This document shows positions 12,101 through 22,912 of a DNA stretch of 64,000 nucleotides, piece by piece. Position numbers and translations under genes: made by a program. The stretch is from positions 108,784,662 to 108,848,661 of the forward strand of contig JAZBQD010000030.1 in NCBI GenBank assembly GCA_036583965.1. The letters run 5' to 3'. The notes under the pieces were generated by a model. It saw only the letters and a program-made list of their open reading frames with translations. It was not told the origin of the DNA and did not search any database. This DNA is from Prunella strophiata (Eukaryota > Chordata > Aves > Passeriformes > Prunellidae). Within the stretch, counting starts at the first letter, position 1. Each line of letters starts with the position of its first letter.

Positions 12101-14339
12101 ACAGGGACGTGCCCACACGTGGGCAGCTGCACAAGGACCTGGCCTCAGGGCAATATTGGGCTCATGCTGACAGGTACCAAAACTGCAGAATGATGCAATT
12201 CAGCCAGTGGAATGAGACAGCCCAGGGGCTGGGTCCTCACCTAATGAAAGCCAGCAATGCTCTGTGGCTTTTGCTCTAAGCTGTGACCTTGCACCAGGGG
12301 CAAATCTGGTGCCACCACTGCCTGGTCTTGGCAGCTGGACGCTTTGTCTCTTGGTGTCCACAGCAGGAACTCTGAAGTTCCTCAGGGTACTGCCCTTTAT
12401 TCAGTCTAAAAGCACATATGAACTTAATTATACCACCATAACATTAGCCTAGAATAAGGAATTAAATAGACCTTGTTATGGATTTTGGTGTGAGTAAAGC
12501 TTTGGCATCCTGCACAATTTTTTAGGATTTTGGTTTTTTCTGAATAGAAGCAGAAATATCTTTCTAATATAGAATATACCTTAAAATGCAAGTGTAAATC
12601 AGAGGCAGGCTTCAGGTAAAGGAAGAGATTAAAGACTCATACAGTTATAAATTTAAGTACCTTTGAGCTTGAGAAAAGCACTTTAAACCACTGCCTCATT
12701 ATTACCTTTAGAAAAGAGGGATTTGGATTCCTCTCTACAAGGAGAGATGCTCTGCAGCCCCAGTGCTGTGCATGACCAAGAAGAAAAGCCAGTCACTCTC
12801 CACAGCTGGTCAAGTTCCTGGGGCACAGAGAGGTGACAGGTGATGGAAAGCCAAAGCATCCACCATCCTCCTTGAGCTGCTGCTTGGGCTGTGATAAGTG
12901 AGACAACAGAGGGATTTTTTTTTGGGGGGGGTAGCAAGAACATCAGCACCCATCCTCAGGAGCAAAACAAACTGAGAGACATTCTTTGGGTGAGACCAGA
13001 GATTCAAAAAGTCCTGGCAGGGCTGGAGCATGCTGGAGTTGAAAAGGATACCAGAAAAGGGTACAAAGTGTGGTGTACTGAGAGTGATCATGGTAAAGGC
13101 TGAGAGAGCTTGCAAGACAAAGGCAGAAGAGGCAGGAGAAAGAGCCATTCATTGGTGGTTCCAAATAATCTTCAGTTCTGCTGGGCAAAGGAATCATTGT
13201 AGAAATGTGAGCCCTGTGCTTCATCTGAAAGCTAAAAAGATAAATAAGAGGTTTTTGAACAGGGAAGTTTGCCCTCACTTAGCAGAGCCAAAGCTACAGC
13301 ACAGCTCCAGGAGCTTCAGGAACACACCCCTGGCAGGAGCCTCTCTTGGAATTGGGTTAGAACTTGGAGGCTACTGCAAGAAGCAGAATTAACTCTGGAG
13401 CAAGGAACTGGGATTTCCCAAGCAAAGGATGTCAATTAGAACAGGCTGAGGCTGATGCAAGGCTGCACAGAGACTGAAAAGAGCCCTGAAATGGGAGGCA
13501 AAGCCCAGTCTGCTGCAGTGGGAGACACTGAAAACCACATATTGTGCACAAACCTTGGCAAGCCACAGCTGAGCTCAGCATTTGGGAAAAGAGTAAGAAC
13601 AGATTACCTTTCCTGGGAAGAACCCACGTGAACCTGTGGTGCACAGCATGGGAGAGGAGGATGGTGACAGCACCATCAGAGGCAAGGGGCTTATTTACAG
13701 GAGCCATGAAAAATGCTGTGGGACCAGATAAAAGGACAGCCAGCCCATAGGGAAATGGCAATAATCAATTTTCAGCTGGACAGAGCTGCACAAGCTGATA
13801 AGGGTCTGACAGGGTTATGAGCACTGAGAGAAAAGCTACAGGCAGCATAAGGGAAGAGAAGAAAGGGCTCAGGACTGTTCCTCATTGAAGGAGATAAAGT
13901 CAAATGAAAGAGAGAGTTCATAATAATGTCAGAGATTTTTAAAATGTCACATCTTTGATCTCACCCTCAGGGTGAGACACTGGGTCAGAACAGCAGAAGT
14001 GGCTGGGGGACTCCTCAAACTGCAGAAGAGAGCACAAAAACACCTCAATGTCCCCATCTCCACAGGGGTGGCTGGAGCCTTGCACCCCCAGCCCAGGGTG
14101 AGGTTTGAAGCACACTGCTGTGAGAATCAGTGGTCCAGGGAGAAATTCAGCCCTGGAGACACTCCACAGGAAGAAATGTTGCTTCCTTGCAAATAAGGAA
14201 AATTAGGTAATTATGTGAAGTTACAAGGACAGGTTTTCCTCTCTGCCCAGAGGGAAAGGCTTCTAGGAGACAGCTGGCAGCACATACAACACCTACACAG
14301 CCAGGAGTGCTCTGGTATTGAGTCCACAGGAGGGACATG
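9101..14339. other. Non-coding stretch, no gene recognised
   Basis: Overlapping frames of 60-120 codons occur on both strands between 9190 and 10490, and again at 12680-13760. None has a domain, signal peptide or family motif that I recognise, and their overlap in opposite directions argues against coding. A T8-G8 run lies near 12911-12931. A 19-base near-palindrome lies at 13959-13977 (nine-base arms around a single C). Nothing else stands out. Confidence 0.55.
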
Positions 14340-14600
14340 ATGGTTAGAGGGAACACCTCTCACAGGAGAAAAGGCTGAGAGAATTGGGATTGTTCAGCCT
14401 GGAGAAGGTTCCAAGACAAGTGCCTGAAAAGTGATTTAAACTGGAAAGGAATTTTCAAAAGGTCATATAGGGATAGGACAAGGATGATGGCTTTAAACTA
14501 AAAGAGGATAGGCTTAGATTATATATTAGGAAGAAATTCTTTGCTGTGAGGGTTGTGAGGCATTAGAATATATTGCCCAAAGAAGTTGTGGGTGCTTTAT
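14340..14600 (+). mobile_element. CR1 LINE fragment, 5'- and 3'-truncated
   Basis: The order of blocks matches the 3' half of avian CR1. A block with AAAGGCTGAGAGAATTGGGATTG TT-type sequence leads into CAGCCTGGAGAAG at about 14393-14407. Then come GGGATAGGACAAGGATGATGG, AAACTAAAAGAGGATAGG, and TAGGAAGAAATTCTTTGCTG, followed by GAGGCATTAGAATATATTGCCCA. These are the landmarks just upstream of the 3' UTR in many copies. Similarity stops near 14600 without a 3' hairpin or tail, so the terminal part is missing or was replaced. The segment at about 14420-14460 is strongly diverged. No reading frame survives. The family is recalled from memory, not from a search. Confidence 0.8.
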
Positions 14601-16687
14601 CCCCTCCTCAATTGCACCTTCCCTTGGCTGCACTGAGACCCTGGCCAGCTACAGCTTCTGTAAGCCTTGGTTTTGGTCACAATCTTCTACCAGCCTGGAA
14701 CACCTCTCTGGAATGACTGCAGGGATGCTTTGGAACTGGATGGACTCCTCTGGTTAAGCTCATCCCTTCCATTTCAAAAGGCCACTCTGGAAGTCAAAGC
14801 AGCCAGGCTGTATCTCTTATTTGCAAAACAGGAGGCCTAACATGAATTTCATCAGTGAGTCTCCCAAATTCACACCAGCACTACATTTCCCCTTCCAGCC
14901 ATGCAGTGATAGTACCTACTTTGATATTTTCAATATTAATTTATCTAATAAATCCAATTAATGGGATGGTGCAATTGCCTTGTTTCAATGCTTAAAACAC
15001 AGTACTGTAGGATGCTGATTTCTCATGGTAATTTTGGGAAGGAATCATGGTTGTGCTCTGAGCTTCCTAAAACCCTCTGGAGACTGGGAATATGGCACCT
15101 GCATGTACCTCCAGTTTACTGTACTGTTGTTGGACACAGAAAAGGGATGATCAGTCTGTAGGAGTTGTTGTTATTTTTTTCTTTCATTTTTGATGTTATC
15201 ACTTAAAAAATGAGAGATCTTGAAAATTAGTTGCTGAAAGAGAAATACACTCATAATCAACAAGACCAATCATTTTAATGCCACAGAGCAGACTGTGGTA
15301 CAGGGGAGGCTCTGGGAACTGTGCACACAGTCAGTGCACCTTGGTCCCTGCAATCACAGCTGCAGTTCCTCTGTGCCTGAGCTGCCTGTCCTCAGATCTG
15401 CCACCTGTGAATAGCCATGCAAACTCACCTTTCTGGTGCTTCTGAAGTGGGAGTTTGTGCTGTAGGGCCACACTGGAAGCAGATCAAGCCCATTAAACTG
15501 TGTGGAGCACAGGGAGCTGTAGTGTAGACAACACACCAGCATCTCTGGAACTGTGTCTTCTAAAGCTGCTTACAGGCAGGAGAAATCCCTGTCCTCCTTT
15601 CTTCATCCAGAACACCCTCCTGTCGTTTCTGGGGGTGAATTGCAGCTGCCAGATCCAGACTGCAGCTTCCACAGCAGTGAAAAGTGGTGGTGCCAAGCCC
15701 TTCAGGAAGTGCTGAGGGCAGGAGGGCTTTGCCACCACGGCAGGGCAGCACAAACACCAACCCTGGTGCTGCATCCTGCAAAGGCTCCAAACCATGAGGC
15801 TGCTCCCAGGAGCTGCCCTCACCACCAGCATCCACTGCTGGTCAGTGTGGAGCAGGATTCTGGCTGGGTGGACACCTGCCTGGGGCAGCACAGCCACACT
15901 TAGGGCTCTGTGATTGATGCAGGATGTGTTGTACCATGGCACAATTGTTTACTGAATTAAGAGAATCAAACAGTGAAGTCCAAACGAAATGGTTTTGCTT
16001 CTTCAGAGCACAGAGGACATTAATTCTCAAAATAATTAAAATCAAGCCTTCTGATATAGACATGCAATACCATGGTTTGATGACTGTTTTTCTAAGGATT
16101 TGGGTTGTGGTTTTTTTCTGAGATTATTACATTTTTACAGAACATTTCATTTGCATTTATGCTGCATTTTCTACTTTCCTGTAGAAAATGATGCCATTAG
16201 AAAACATAATTTATCTTTTCTGGAGTTTTGCAATAGTAAAATTGCAATTCAGACTGTCTGTAGTTGTAAATCAAACACAAATTTTAATGGCCTGGTCTGC
16301 AGAACTGGAGGCCAGCTCTGCCCATCCAGTCTGTAATGAATTGATGAACATCCCTGCTCCCCACAGCAGTCCCAGACTGCTCATAACACTCAGGCATTGA
16401 TGTCTCTATATGAGCAGTTTCTTTAATTACCATTGCCAATTCTGATTTTCCAGGTAAAGGCAGCCACCTTGCTCAAATGCTGAAATCATTTATCACCTGT
16501 CATGAAGGAGAGAGTCTCTTGGCATCCTCCTGTGCAGTAAGATATGCTTTGATCTCAAAGCATTCTATCTACTGTGTGGTAAGACAAAGCACCACCTGCT
16601 ATGAAGCTTGACAGACTATATAAAATATAATTTATGTACATTACCATCTTGTCTGACATAAAAGAATCACATAAGAGAACAAGAAGC

Positions 16688-16708
16688 AAAAAAAAAAAAA
16701 AAAAAAAA
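16688..16708. repeat. Homopolymer A21
   Basis: This is an uninterrupted run of A in AT-rich surroundings. No recognisable retroposed body lies next to it. Confidence 0.9.
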
Positions 16709-17774
16709 GTTGTAACTGTAGTCGCAGGCACAAATATCTTTAATTTATGACAGACTTAATAAAATAGGTTTTCTCCCAAATAAATGACTCTTTCCAGGAG
16801 CTGTGCAGTGACTTCATTTATATGGTCTTAAATGAAAAGGATGCCTCTAGTCAATACAGTGCTACCAAATGAAAAATAAAAAGATCCAGAAGATCTGATA
16901 AAGACATCTGAGAAGATCTGATGTCTGGTCAGTCTCATGTGTACAAAGGAGCAGAAATCTAAAGATAAGAGCTAAACCCAGCAGTCAACATGTTATCAAT
17001 TTTCAGATCTTCAGGTGGTAGAACTCCATTAGCAGCAACACCCCAGCAGCCTCCCAGATGCACAGGAATGAGCAGGAACATTGTCTGCAAAGATGAGTTC
17101 CAGTTCCCACTAATGGACATCACCACATCCAGGTCCCTCAGATGATCCAGAGGTGCCATCCAGCTCCCAGAGGGAAACCAAAATCCTTCTGTTCATTAGC
17201 AGATTCCAGGTGGGCAGGGGCCACCTTAAAAAATGGGCAGAGGAAAAACAAGTGTTTGCTGCCAGAGGAATGGGGTGGAATGGCCTTGGGGGCTGCAGTG
17301 TCAGCATGGGGCAGAACCAGCAGCACTTTGCAGTCACTGCACGGGGAGGGTCCAGGCACATCCCCCCATGAGCTGCAAGGCATCAGGATCCTGCACTTCC
17401 ACTCCTTTACAGACATGGCATGTTTGTGGGGCACTGTCTTTCAGGCAGACCAAAGAGATACCACTGCAATTAATGCAATGTTCACTTCTCATTTAGATTC
17501 AAGTACAGAGCCAGAAACTGGTAGCAAGTGTTACCCAACCCTGCAAAGTCAAGGTTTTTTTCTGGTTTGCTTTCCAAATGAAAAATGTTTTTCAGTCGTG
17601 TTTTTGAATGGGAAAACCAACACATCTATTGCCTCTTCCACATTTTTTTATTCCCTCAGTAGTAAACATCTGTCTTAATGCAAGAACTTCAAAGAAAGCC
17701 AAAGTGATTTTTTCATGTTATGAATTTGCCCAGACACTAAACATGTTAAATGTCATCCTCCATTTTCTGTTATG

Positions 17775-17799
17775 TCCTCGTAAATAAGATTTACGAGGA
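17775..17799. other. Perfect 11-bp inverted repeat with 3-nt loop
   Basis: Arms TCCTCGTAAAT (17775-17785) and ATTTACGAGGA (17789-17799) are exact reverse complements around AAG. G-T wobbles could extend the stem by two pairs in RNA from one strand. Each arm holds a CpG, which is unusual in this CpG-poor neighbourhood. The stem is too short for a microRNA precursor. It could be a dyad binding site or a chance palindrome from a local inverted duplication. Confidence 0.7.
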
Positions 17800-18754
17800 T
17801 GCTACTGTTCTGCAAATTTGTTTACAGGAAAAAAAATTCCAAGCCCCATTTCTTGCTGTCTACTAAAGTTTGAAGTTTTTTCCTAAAGCTTCCTGGAACC
17901 AGAACAAAAATGGTTCAAATTGTCATTTAGTTGGAAAGAGAAGTGTTTGGTGGGAAAAGAGCAGGGAGATACTGAGAGCAAACAAGGCTAAATAATAGTC
18001 TTGTACTTACTGAATCTCTAATTTTTGTGTCCAACCTACAACTGCTACTGCCAGCCAAGCCTGAAGTTTCTACATTTTCTTTTGACATTTGAAGATTAAG
18101 TAAATCGTGTTTATGTGTGATAGTACCAGCACACACTTGACTCCAATCTCTCCCACCTCTATGGAAACAGCATCAGGTGGAGATGGCCAGGAACACACAC
18201 CCATGCAGGAGACCACCACAACTAATTAATCTCCTGATTAAAGTGAGCATTGACAAAATCTCCAGCTCTTCCCTTCTGTGCTGAGCAGTTGCTATAGGTC
18301 TATGTTCATGTGCAAATCCACCTGAAAGGCATGTGCTTGTTATCTCTAGATTTGTATTTATTTACCTCTTCCATTTTTAGCAAGGGTGCAATTAAGAATA
18401 CCAGTTCTTGTTTGTTTTATAAAGTAAACATGAAGCAATTGACTGTAAGTGTCGAGACTGCAGTGCTTTACTGAGGTAACCACTAAAATCTCCTTAAAGG
18501 CACTCCACTTTCTAAAGGTTTCTGAAAGGTATCTGAGGTTGCCTTGCAGAAGCAGAGTATTGAGCTTGCCTTTATTGCCATTTACTTCTGATCCTGCCTC
18601 GTGTGGATACAAGTTCATTTCAGCAGCTTTTGCTGATGGTAAGAACAGACTCGAGTTCTTTTTCCTGAGGATTCCCATTCTGTATGGAGAATGAAAACAG
18701 TGGAGTCCCCAAGCACATGGAGGCAAGAGATGGAAGGGGAGACGAGGAGGAAGC

Positions 18755-19709
18755 GAAGGGAAGGAGGAAGGAAGAAGGAAGGAAGGAAGGAAGAAGGAAG
18801 GAAGGAAGGAAGGAAGGAAGGAAGGAAGGAAGGAAGGAAGGAAGGAAGGAAGGAAGGAAGGAAGGAAGGAAGGAAGGAAGGAAGGAAGAAGGAAGGAAGG
18901 AAGGAAGGAAGGAAGGAAGGAAGGAAGGAAGGAAGGAAGGAAGGAAGAAGGAAGGAAGGAAGGAAGGAAGGAAGGAAGGAAGGAGGAAGGAAGAAGGAAG
19001 GAAGGAAGAAGGAAGGAAGGAAGGAAGGAAGGAAGGAAGGAAGGAAGGAAGAAGGAAGGAAGGAAGAAGGAAGGAAGGAAGGAAGGAAGGAAGAAGGAAG
19101 GAAGGAAGGAAGGAAGGAAGGAAGGAAGGAAGGAAGGAAGGAAGGAAGGAAGGAAGGAAGGAAGGAAGAAGGAAGGAAGGAAGAAGGAAGGAAGGAAGGA
19201 AGGAAGGAAGGAAGGAAGAAGGAAGGAAGGAAGAAGGAAGGAAGGAAGGAAGGAAGGAAGAAGGAAGGAAGGAAGGAAGGAAGGAAGGAAGGAAGGAAGG
19301 AAGGAAGAAGGAAGGAAGGAAGGAAGGAAGGAAGGAAGGAAGGAAGGAAGGAAGGAAGGAAGGAAGGAAGAAGGAAGGAAGGAAGGAAGGAAGGAAGGAA
19401 GGAAGGAAGGAAGGAAGGAAGGAAGGAAGGAAGAAGGAAGGAAGGAAGGAAGGAAGGAAGGAAGGAAGGAAGAAGGAAGGAAGGAAGGAAGGAAGGAAGA
19501 AGGAAGGAAGGAAGGAAGAAGGAAGGAAGGAAGGAAGGAAGGAAGGAAGGAAGGAAGGAAGGAAGGAAGGAAGGAAGGAAGGAAGAAGGAAGGAAGGAAG
19601 GAAGGAAGGAAGGAAGGAAGGAAGGAAGGAAGGAAGGAAGGAAGGAAGGAAGAAGGAAGGAAGGAAGAAGGAAGGAAGGAAGGAAGGAAGGAAGAAGGAA
19701 GGAAGGAGA
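18755..19709 (+). repeat. 955-nt uninterrupted homopurine (GGAA)n array
   Basis: From 18755 to 19709 the plus strand contains only A and G. It is a tetranucleotide GGAA/AAGG repeat broken about two dozen times by an extra GAA triplet (pattern GGAAGAAGGAA), with a couple of GGA variants near its start and middle. A repeat of this type has no stop codon in any frame on either strand. That explains apparent proteins of 346-402 residues made of GRKE (plus) or PSFL (minus). They are not genes. Long mirror-symmetric purine tracts are known to be able to form triplex (H-DNA). Tandem GGAA is also the core recognised by ETS-family factors. Length in a real individual is likely to vary, and assembly length may be wrong. 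Confidence 0.97.
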
Positions 19710-19784
19710 TATGAAAGCAAATAAGATAAAAGGAATGGTGAAATAAGAAAAGAGGTGCTACTTACCTGTGCTATGCATTTTGTC

Positions 19785-19807
19785 TTTTTTTTTTTTTTTT
19801 TTTTTTT
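19785..19807. repeat. Homopolymer T23
   Basis: An uninterrupted T run lies about 75 bp after the GGAA array ends. The spacer at 19710-19784 is unremarkable. The two tracts have opposite strand polarity (purine versus pyrimidine on the plus strand). Confidence 0.9.
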
Positions 19808-20484
19808 AATGGAGCCATTTATAACCAATCCTTAGCATGGTTTGTATTAAGTCTGCATCACAAATGACACCTACCATGCAGCTGTTTACATCTGGCTCAC
19901 AGGTGTTTGCCAGGGGCAGATGGATGCCTTAGAGGGATCTTTCAGTGCAGAGACAGAGAGGAGGGAATGGTGAGGGTCTTTACTCTTCTCCACCTGTGTT
20001 CCCTCCCTATTACTCCTCCTGTTATGAAATACAAGTCAGTTTGCATGGAAATACTGATTGGAAAAAGCTCCAGATTTTCCTCTACAGTAGTGGAAAGTGT
20101 AGTAGTGAATACATGAAGGAGTACAGGGCAAGTTGACTAGAAAAAACAATATTGTTTGGCAATCCAGCAACAGGAGCTCAGGGTACAGCTGCACTGGGAT
20201 TGCAGTTGTGCTGGAATTGCAGAGTCCATTGTCCTGACTGTGTCCTGCCCCAGGGGACAGAAATGGGTGCATTAGATTAAAAATCTGTCAAATGCTCCCA
20301 TATATCTGGCTCTGTGGTTTATACACACACCAAGGATCCCTCCACATGGGCATCAAAAACCCCTGTATGATGCAGAGCTCAGTGTTCCTGTTCCCCACAG
20401 GCTGAGGGGCCAGCCCTGGTTCTGAAAACCCATTCACCATCATCTGCTCAGAAACCAAGTGCTGGCTCTGACAGAGGGCAAACC
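19808..20484. other. Non-coding stretch, nothing recognised
   Basis: This is single-copy-like sequence between the T run and the CR1 fragment. Short frames occur on both strands, with no motif and no repeat family that I recognise. Confidence 0.5.
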
Positions 20485-20775
20485 TAGAGGCTGAGGGGAG
20501 ACCTTAATGCTCTCTACAATTACCTGCAAGGAGGCATCAAGTTGCACTGGGGGAGGTTTTTGTTAGATATTATGAAAATTTCTCCACAGAAGGTGTTGTC
20601 AGGCATTGGAACAGGCTGCCCAAGGAAAGTGGTAGAATCACTGGAAGTGCTCCAAACGTGTGGATGTGGCACTTGAGGACATGATTTAGTGGTGAACATG
20701 GTGGTGGTTCTAGGTTGACAGCTGGATTTACAATCCTAGAGGTCTTTTTAATGATTCAATGGTTCTGTGCAAGCC
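20485..20775 (+). mobile_element. CR1 LINE 3' fragment
   Basis: Landmarks appear in the correct order for the CR1 3' end. AGGCTGAGGGGAGACCTTAA is followed by CTCTACAATTACCTGCAAGG, then a diverged GGTTTTTGTTAGATATTATG. After these come GTTGTCAGGCATTGGAACAG, GGCTGCCCAAGGAAAGTGG and GATGTGGCACTTGAGGACAT. TAGTGGTGAACATGG follows, and then the terminal CTAGAGGTCTTTTTAATGAT with a degraded ATGATTC-type tail. It is 5'-truncated, as most CR1 copies are. An open plus-strand frame starting at 20715 begins inside this fragment and is not a gene. Confidence 0.93.
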
Positions 20776-21890
20776 TGACTGGAGAGCAGGACTTTGCACA
20801 CTGGACAATGTGGGCTCTGTGTAACACATGGGCTGCAAGGAGGATAAACCACCAGGCCTTGCCTGCATTCTCCCACCCATCACAGCCTGAGAAAGCAGAA
20901 AGCTGCAGGGCAGAAGGGTGCAGGAGGCAGGATGGGGTGAATGAGCAGGAATTCACCCCTTGCATTACCAGCCTGGCACTTTCAGAGCCAAGTGCATCAG
21001 GGCTTTGGCAGGGGAGTTTTGCTGGAGAGGAACAATGCCACAGACATGGGTGTAACAAAGAGATCTTTGTGAACACGATTGGCCTGCAGCACAGCATCAG
21101 GACTTCTTTTCAGGCTGGCTGCCTGGAATACTGAAGGAGGACAAACAGCTCCCCAAGTCAGAATAACATGACCAAAAATCCCTGAGCTCCCTGCCAGTGC
21201 AACTCCTCAGCCGTGCAGCAGCTTCTTCCTGGGTGGGAGGATTTGAATGGAAAAGAGGGGGAGATGTGGGGGCTCAGGCAGTGGGCAGAGCAGGAGCTCT
21301 TTGCATGCATGCACACGTAGCTCTGGAGCCTGGCTGCCAGCAGAGGCTGCCTGGCTGCAGAGTTTGGGAAGCCCTGCAGTGCACAAAGGTTGCACTGAGA
21401 CAACAATCCTAAATTCAGTCCTTTTGCACTCCTGAGCCAAAGAAAAAATCCCTAACCCCCCCCTCCTCCCCAGCTTTGGCAGATCAACTGCTTCCAGATT
21501 TCCTGATGAATTGTCACAAGGAAGAGAAATCATCCTCAGCCCTTCCTCACTCAGAAAGCTGAGGATTTTCAGATTTTTCCCATGGTCTGTGTAAAATGAA
21601 ACACCCCAAATTAGCATAATTCATGCTGCCACAGCCAAGAACTGCCTGTGCAACTACATCCCCAGTAAGAATACTGCAACCTCTCTTAAGAACCTACAAA
21701 ATGAAATGTACCCACAGATTCCCAACTCAATCACCAAACTCACTCACTGCACCTCTGACTCCACCAATTTTATTTTTTTTTTAATAAATTTAGGCCACAG
21801 GAACCCAGTTTTGTCGCCTTGATTGTTTAAGTTTCTCTAAAGCCTTCTGATGTTTACATTCTTGTGCAGAACTTTCTCACACACTTTTTG
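20776..21890. other. Non-coding stretch, no gene recognised
   Basis: Frames of up to 139 codons overlap in both directions between 20715 and 21617. None carries a recognisable domain. The sequence at 21150-21480 is somewhat GC-richer, and the section after 21600 is AT-richer. No splice-site or promoter arrangement that I would defend is present. Confidence 0.5.
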
Positions 21891-21894
21891 TAAA

Positions 21895-22115
21895 TAACTT
21901 ATTGTTTTGCATTCCTCTATGGGGGACAAGCAACTTGATGGACTGTTGAGTTGTCCAGTGGTATTGAGGAGGTGGCACTGTCACCCTCCAATGACACTGG
22001 CATTTCAGAAAACTATAAATGGAGTCAGAATTCAATAAACTTCCTCTTTGTGCTCTCTCACACCTTGCAAAAAGCTGCTGTCCGTGTCGTGTTGTTTGTG
22101 CTCTGCGGTGACACA
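21895..22115 (+). mobile_element. Probable solo LTR of an endogenous retrovirus
   Basis: The block has LTR-like architecture on the plus strand. A U3-like part contains GGACTGTTGAGTTGTCCAG and GAGGAGGTGGCACTG. A TATA-like CTATAAATGG follows at about 22013-22022 and AATAAA at 22034-22039. A U5-like end with TGTGCTCTGCGGTGACACA finishes near 22113. The close spacing of TATA-like box, polyadenylation signal and end is typical of short avian ERVK/ERV1-type LTRs. The ends are approximate, I found no clean target-site duplication, and no internal viral sequence lies beside it, so I call it a solo LTR. Identification rests on structure and memory. Confidence 0.6.
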
Positions 22116-22607
22116 GTTTACCCCAAAAGATTCCAACTTCTTTATAAACCAACTTCACAGAAGACTTTTCTTTTTAAATAACTATGTCACCAAGCCTATG
22201 TTTCAACCAACATTCAGAAATCACATGATGCTCACCAGCTGGATTGGAAGCCCGTATTTTATTTTCAGTTCCCATCACAAATTCAGTCATCAACAATGCC
22301 ATCAAGCTGTCTCTGAGATATTCTTACACCTCTACCAACTTCAGGGGCTCTACCATTGGTGAAGTGAGACCCTAAATCTTCCATGCAGAAGCATGCCTGC
22401 AGATCAACACACATATTGCCACTGAACTTGCAGCCAAATATATTCAAAAGATATATTATAAATATCACACTGCTGTGCCTTAAAGGAGGCTCTTGGGGAC
22501 CACTGGTCACTTGGAGAAGAGCAATGATGGCACTTGCTTTGCTGGTGTAAGACTGGGCTTTGCCTTATCACAAGAGCCTTACAGTGACTCATTGTGTCTC
22601 CAGCATC
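22116..22607. other. Non-coding stretch, nothing recognised
   Basis: This is spacer DNA between the LTR-like block and the following CR1 fragment. Short frames occur, but no motif, repeat family or RNA structure that I recognise. Confidence 0.5.
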
Positions 22608-22912
22608 CTCATGGGGGGAGCAGAGGGACAGGCACTGATCTCTCCTCTCTGGTGACAGGACTCAAGGAAATGGCATGGATCTGAGTCAGGGGAGGCTAAG
22701 GTTGGATATCAGGAAAAAGTTTTTCACCCGGAGTGGGGTTGGGCACTGGAACAGGCTCCCCAAGGGCACCAAGCCTGAGAGAGCTCAAGAAGTGTTTGGA
22801 CAGTGCTCTCAGGTCCATGGTGTGACTCCTGGGGTGTCCTGTGCTGGGCCAGGAGCTGGACTCAAGGATTCTGATAGGTCTCTTCCAACCCAGCTTATTC
22901 TGTGTGGAACCA
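22608..22912 (+). mobile_element. CR1 LINE 3' fragment
   Basis: Ordered CR1 landmarks are GGGACAGGCACTGATCTCTC, AAGGAAATGGCATGGATCTG and GGTTGGATATCAGGAAAAAG. These are followed by TTTTTCACCCGG, GGCACTGGAACAGGCTCCCC and CAAGCCTGAGAGAGCTCAAG. Next come AGTGTTTGGACAGTGCTCTC, ATGGTGTGACTCCTGGGGTG and TCCTGTGCTGGGCCAGGAGC. The final landmarks are GATAGGTCTCTTCCAACCCA and a TTATTCTGTG end. Divergence from the pattern that I know is modest, so it is a relatively younger copy than those at 29380 and 42060. It is 5'-truncated and non-coding. Confidence 0.93.

Larger units (their letters stand above)
14601..18754. other. Non-coding stretch, no gene recognised
   Basis: No exon or transposon is recognised. 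Frames reach 149 codons (minus, 15493-15942) and 178 codons (plus, 17142-17678), but both overlap several frames on the opposite strand and carry no motif. An A21 tract lies at 16688-16708. A short perfect hairpin lies at 17775-17799 and is listed separately. The start of the homopurine array follows at 18755. Confidence 0.55.

Noticed and set aside
13959..13977. Nine-base-arm palindrome around a single C
   Set aside because: It is short, has a one-base centre, and there is nothing nearby that would make use of it. Chance is adequate.
15493..15942. 149-codon minus-strand open frame with several overlapping frames on the plus strand
   Set aside because: High local GC removes stop codons in several frames at once. 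No motif is present.
17142..17678. 178-codon plus-strand open frame
   Set aside because: It overlaps several frames in other phases and on the opposite strand, has no known motif, and has no splice or promoter context.
18755..19709. Possible CRISPR-like or satellite array
   Set aside because: There are no unique spacers and the unit is a tetranucleotide. The organism is a vertebrate.
18620..19828. Apparent proteins of 346-402 residues (PSFL-type on the minus strand, GRKE-type on the plus strand)
   Set aside because: They are translations of the homopurine GGAA array, which has no stop codon in any frame. Low-complexity output on both strands is an artefact.
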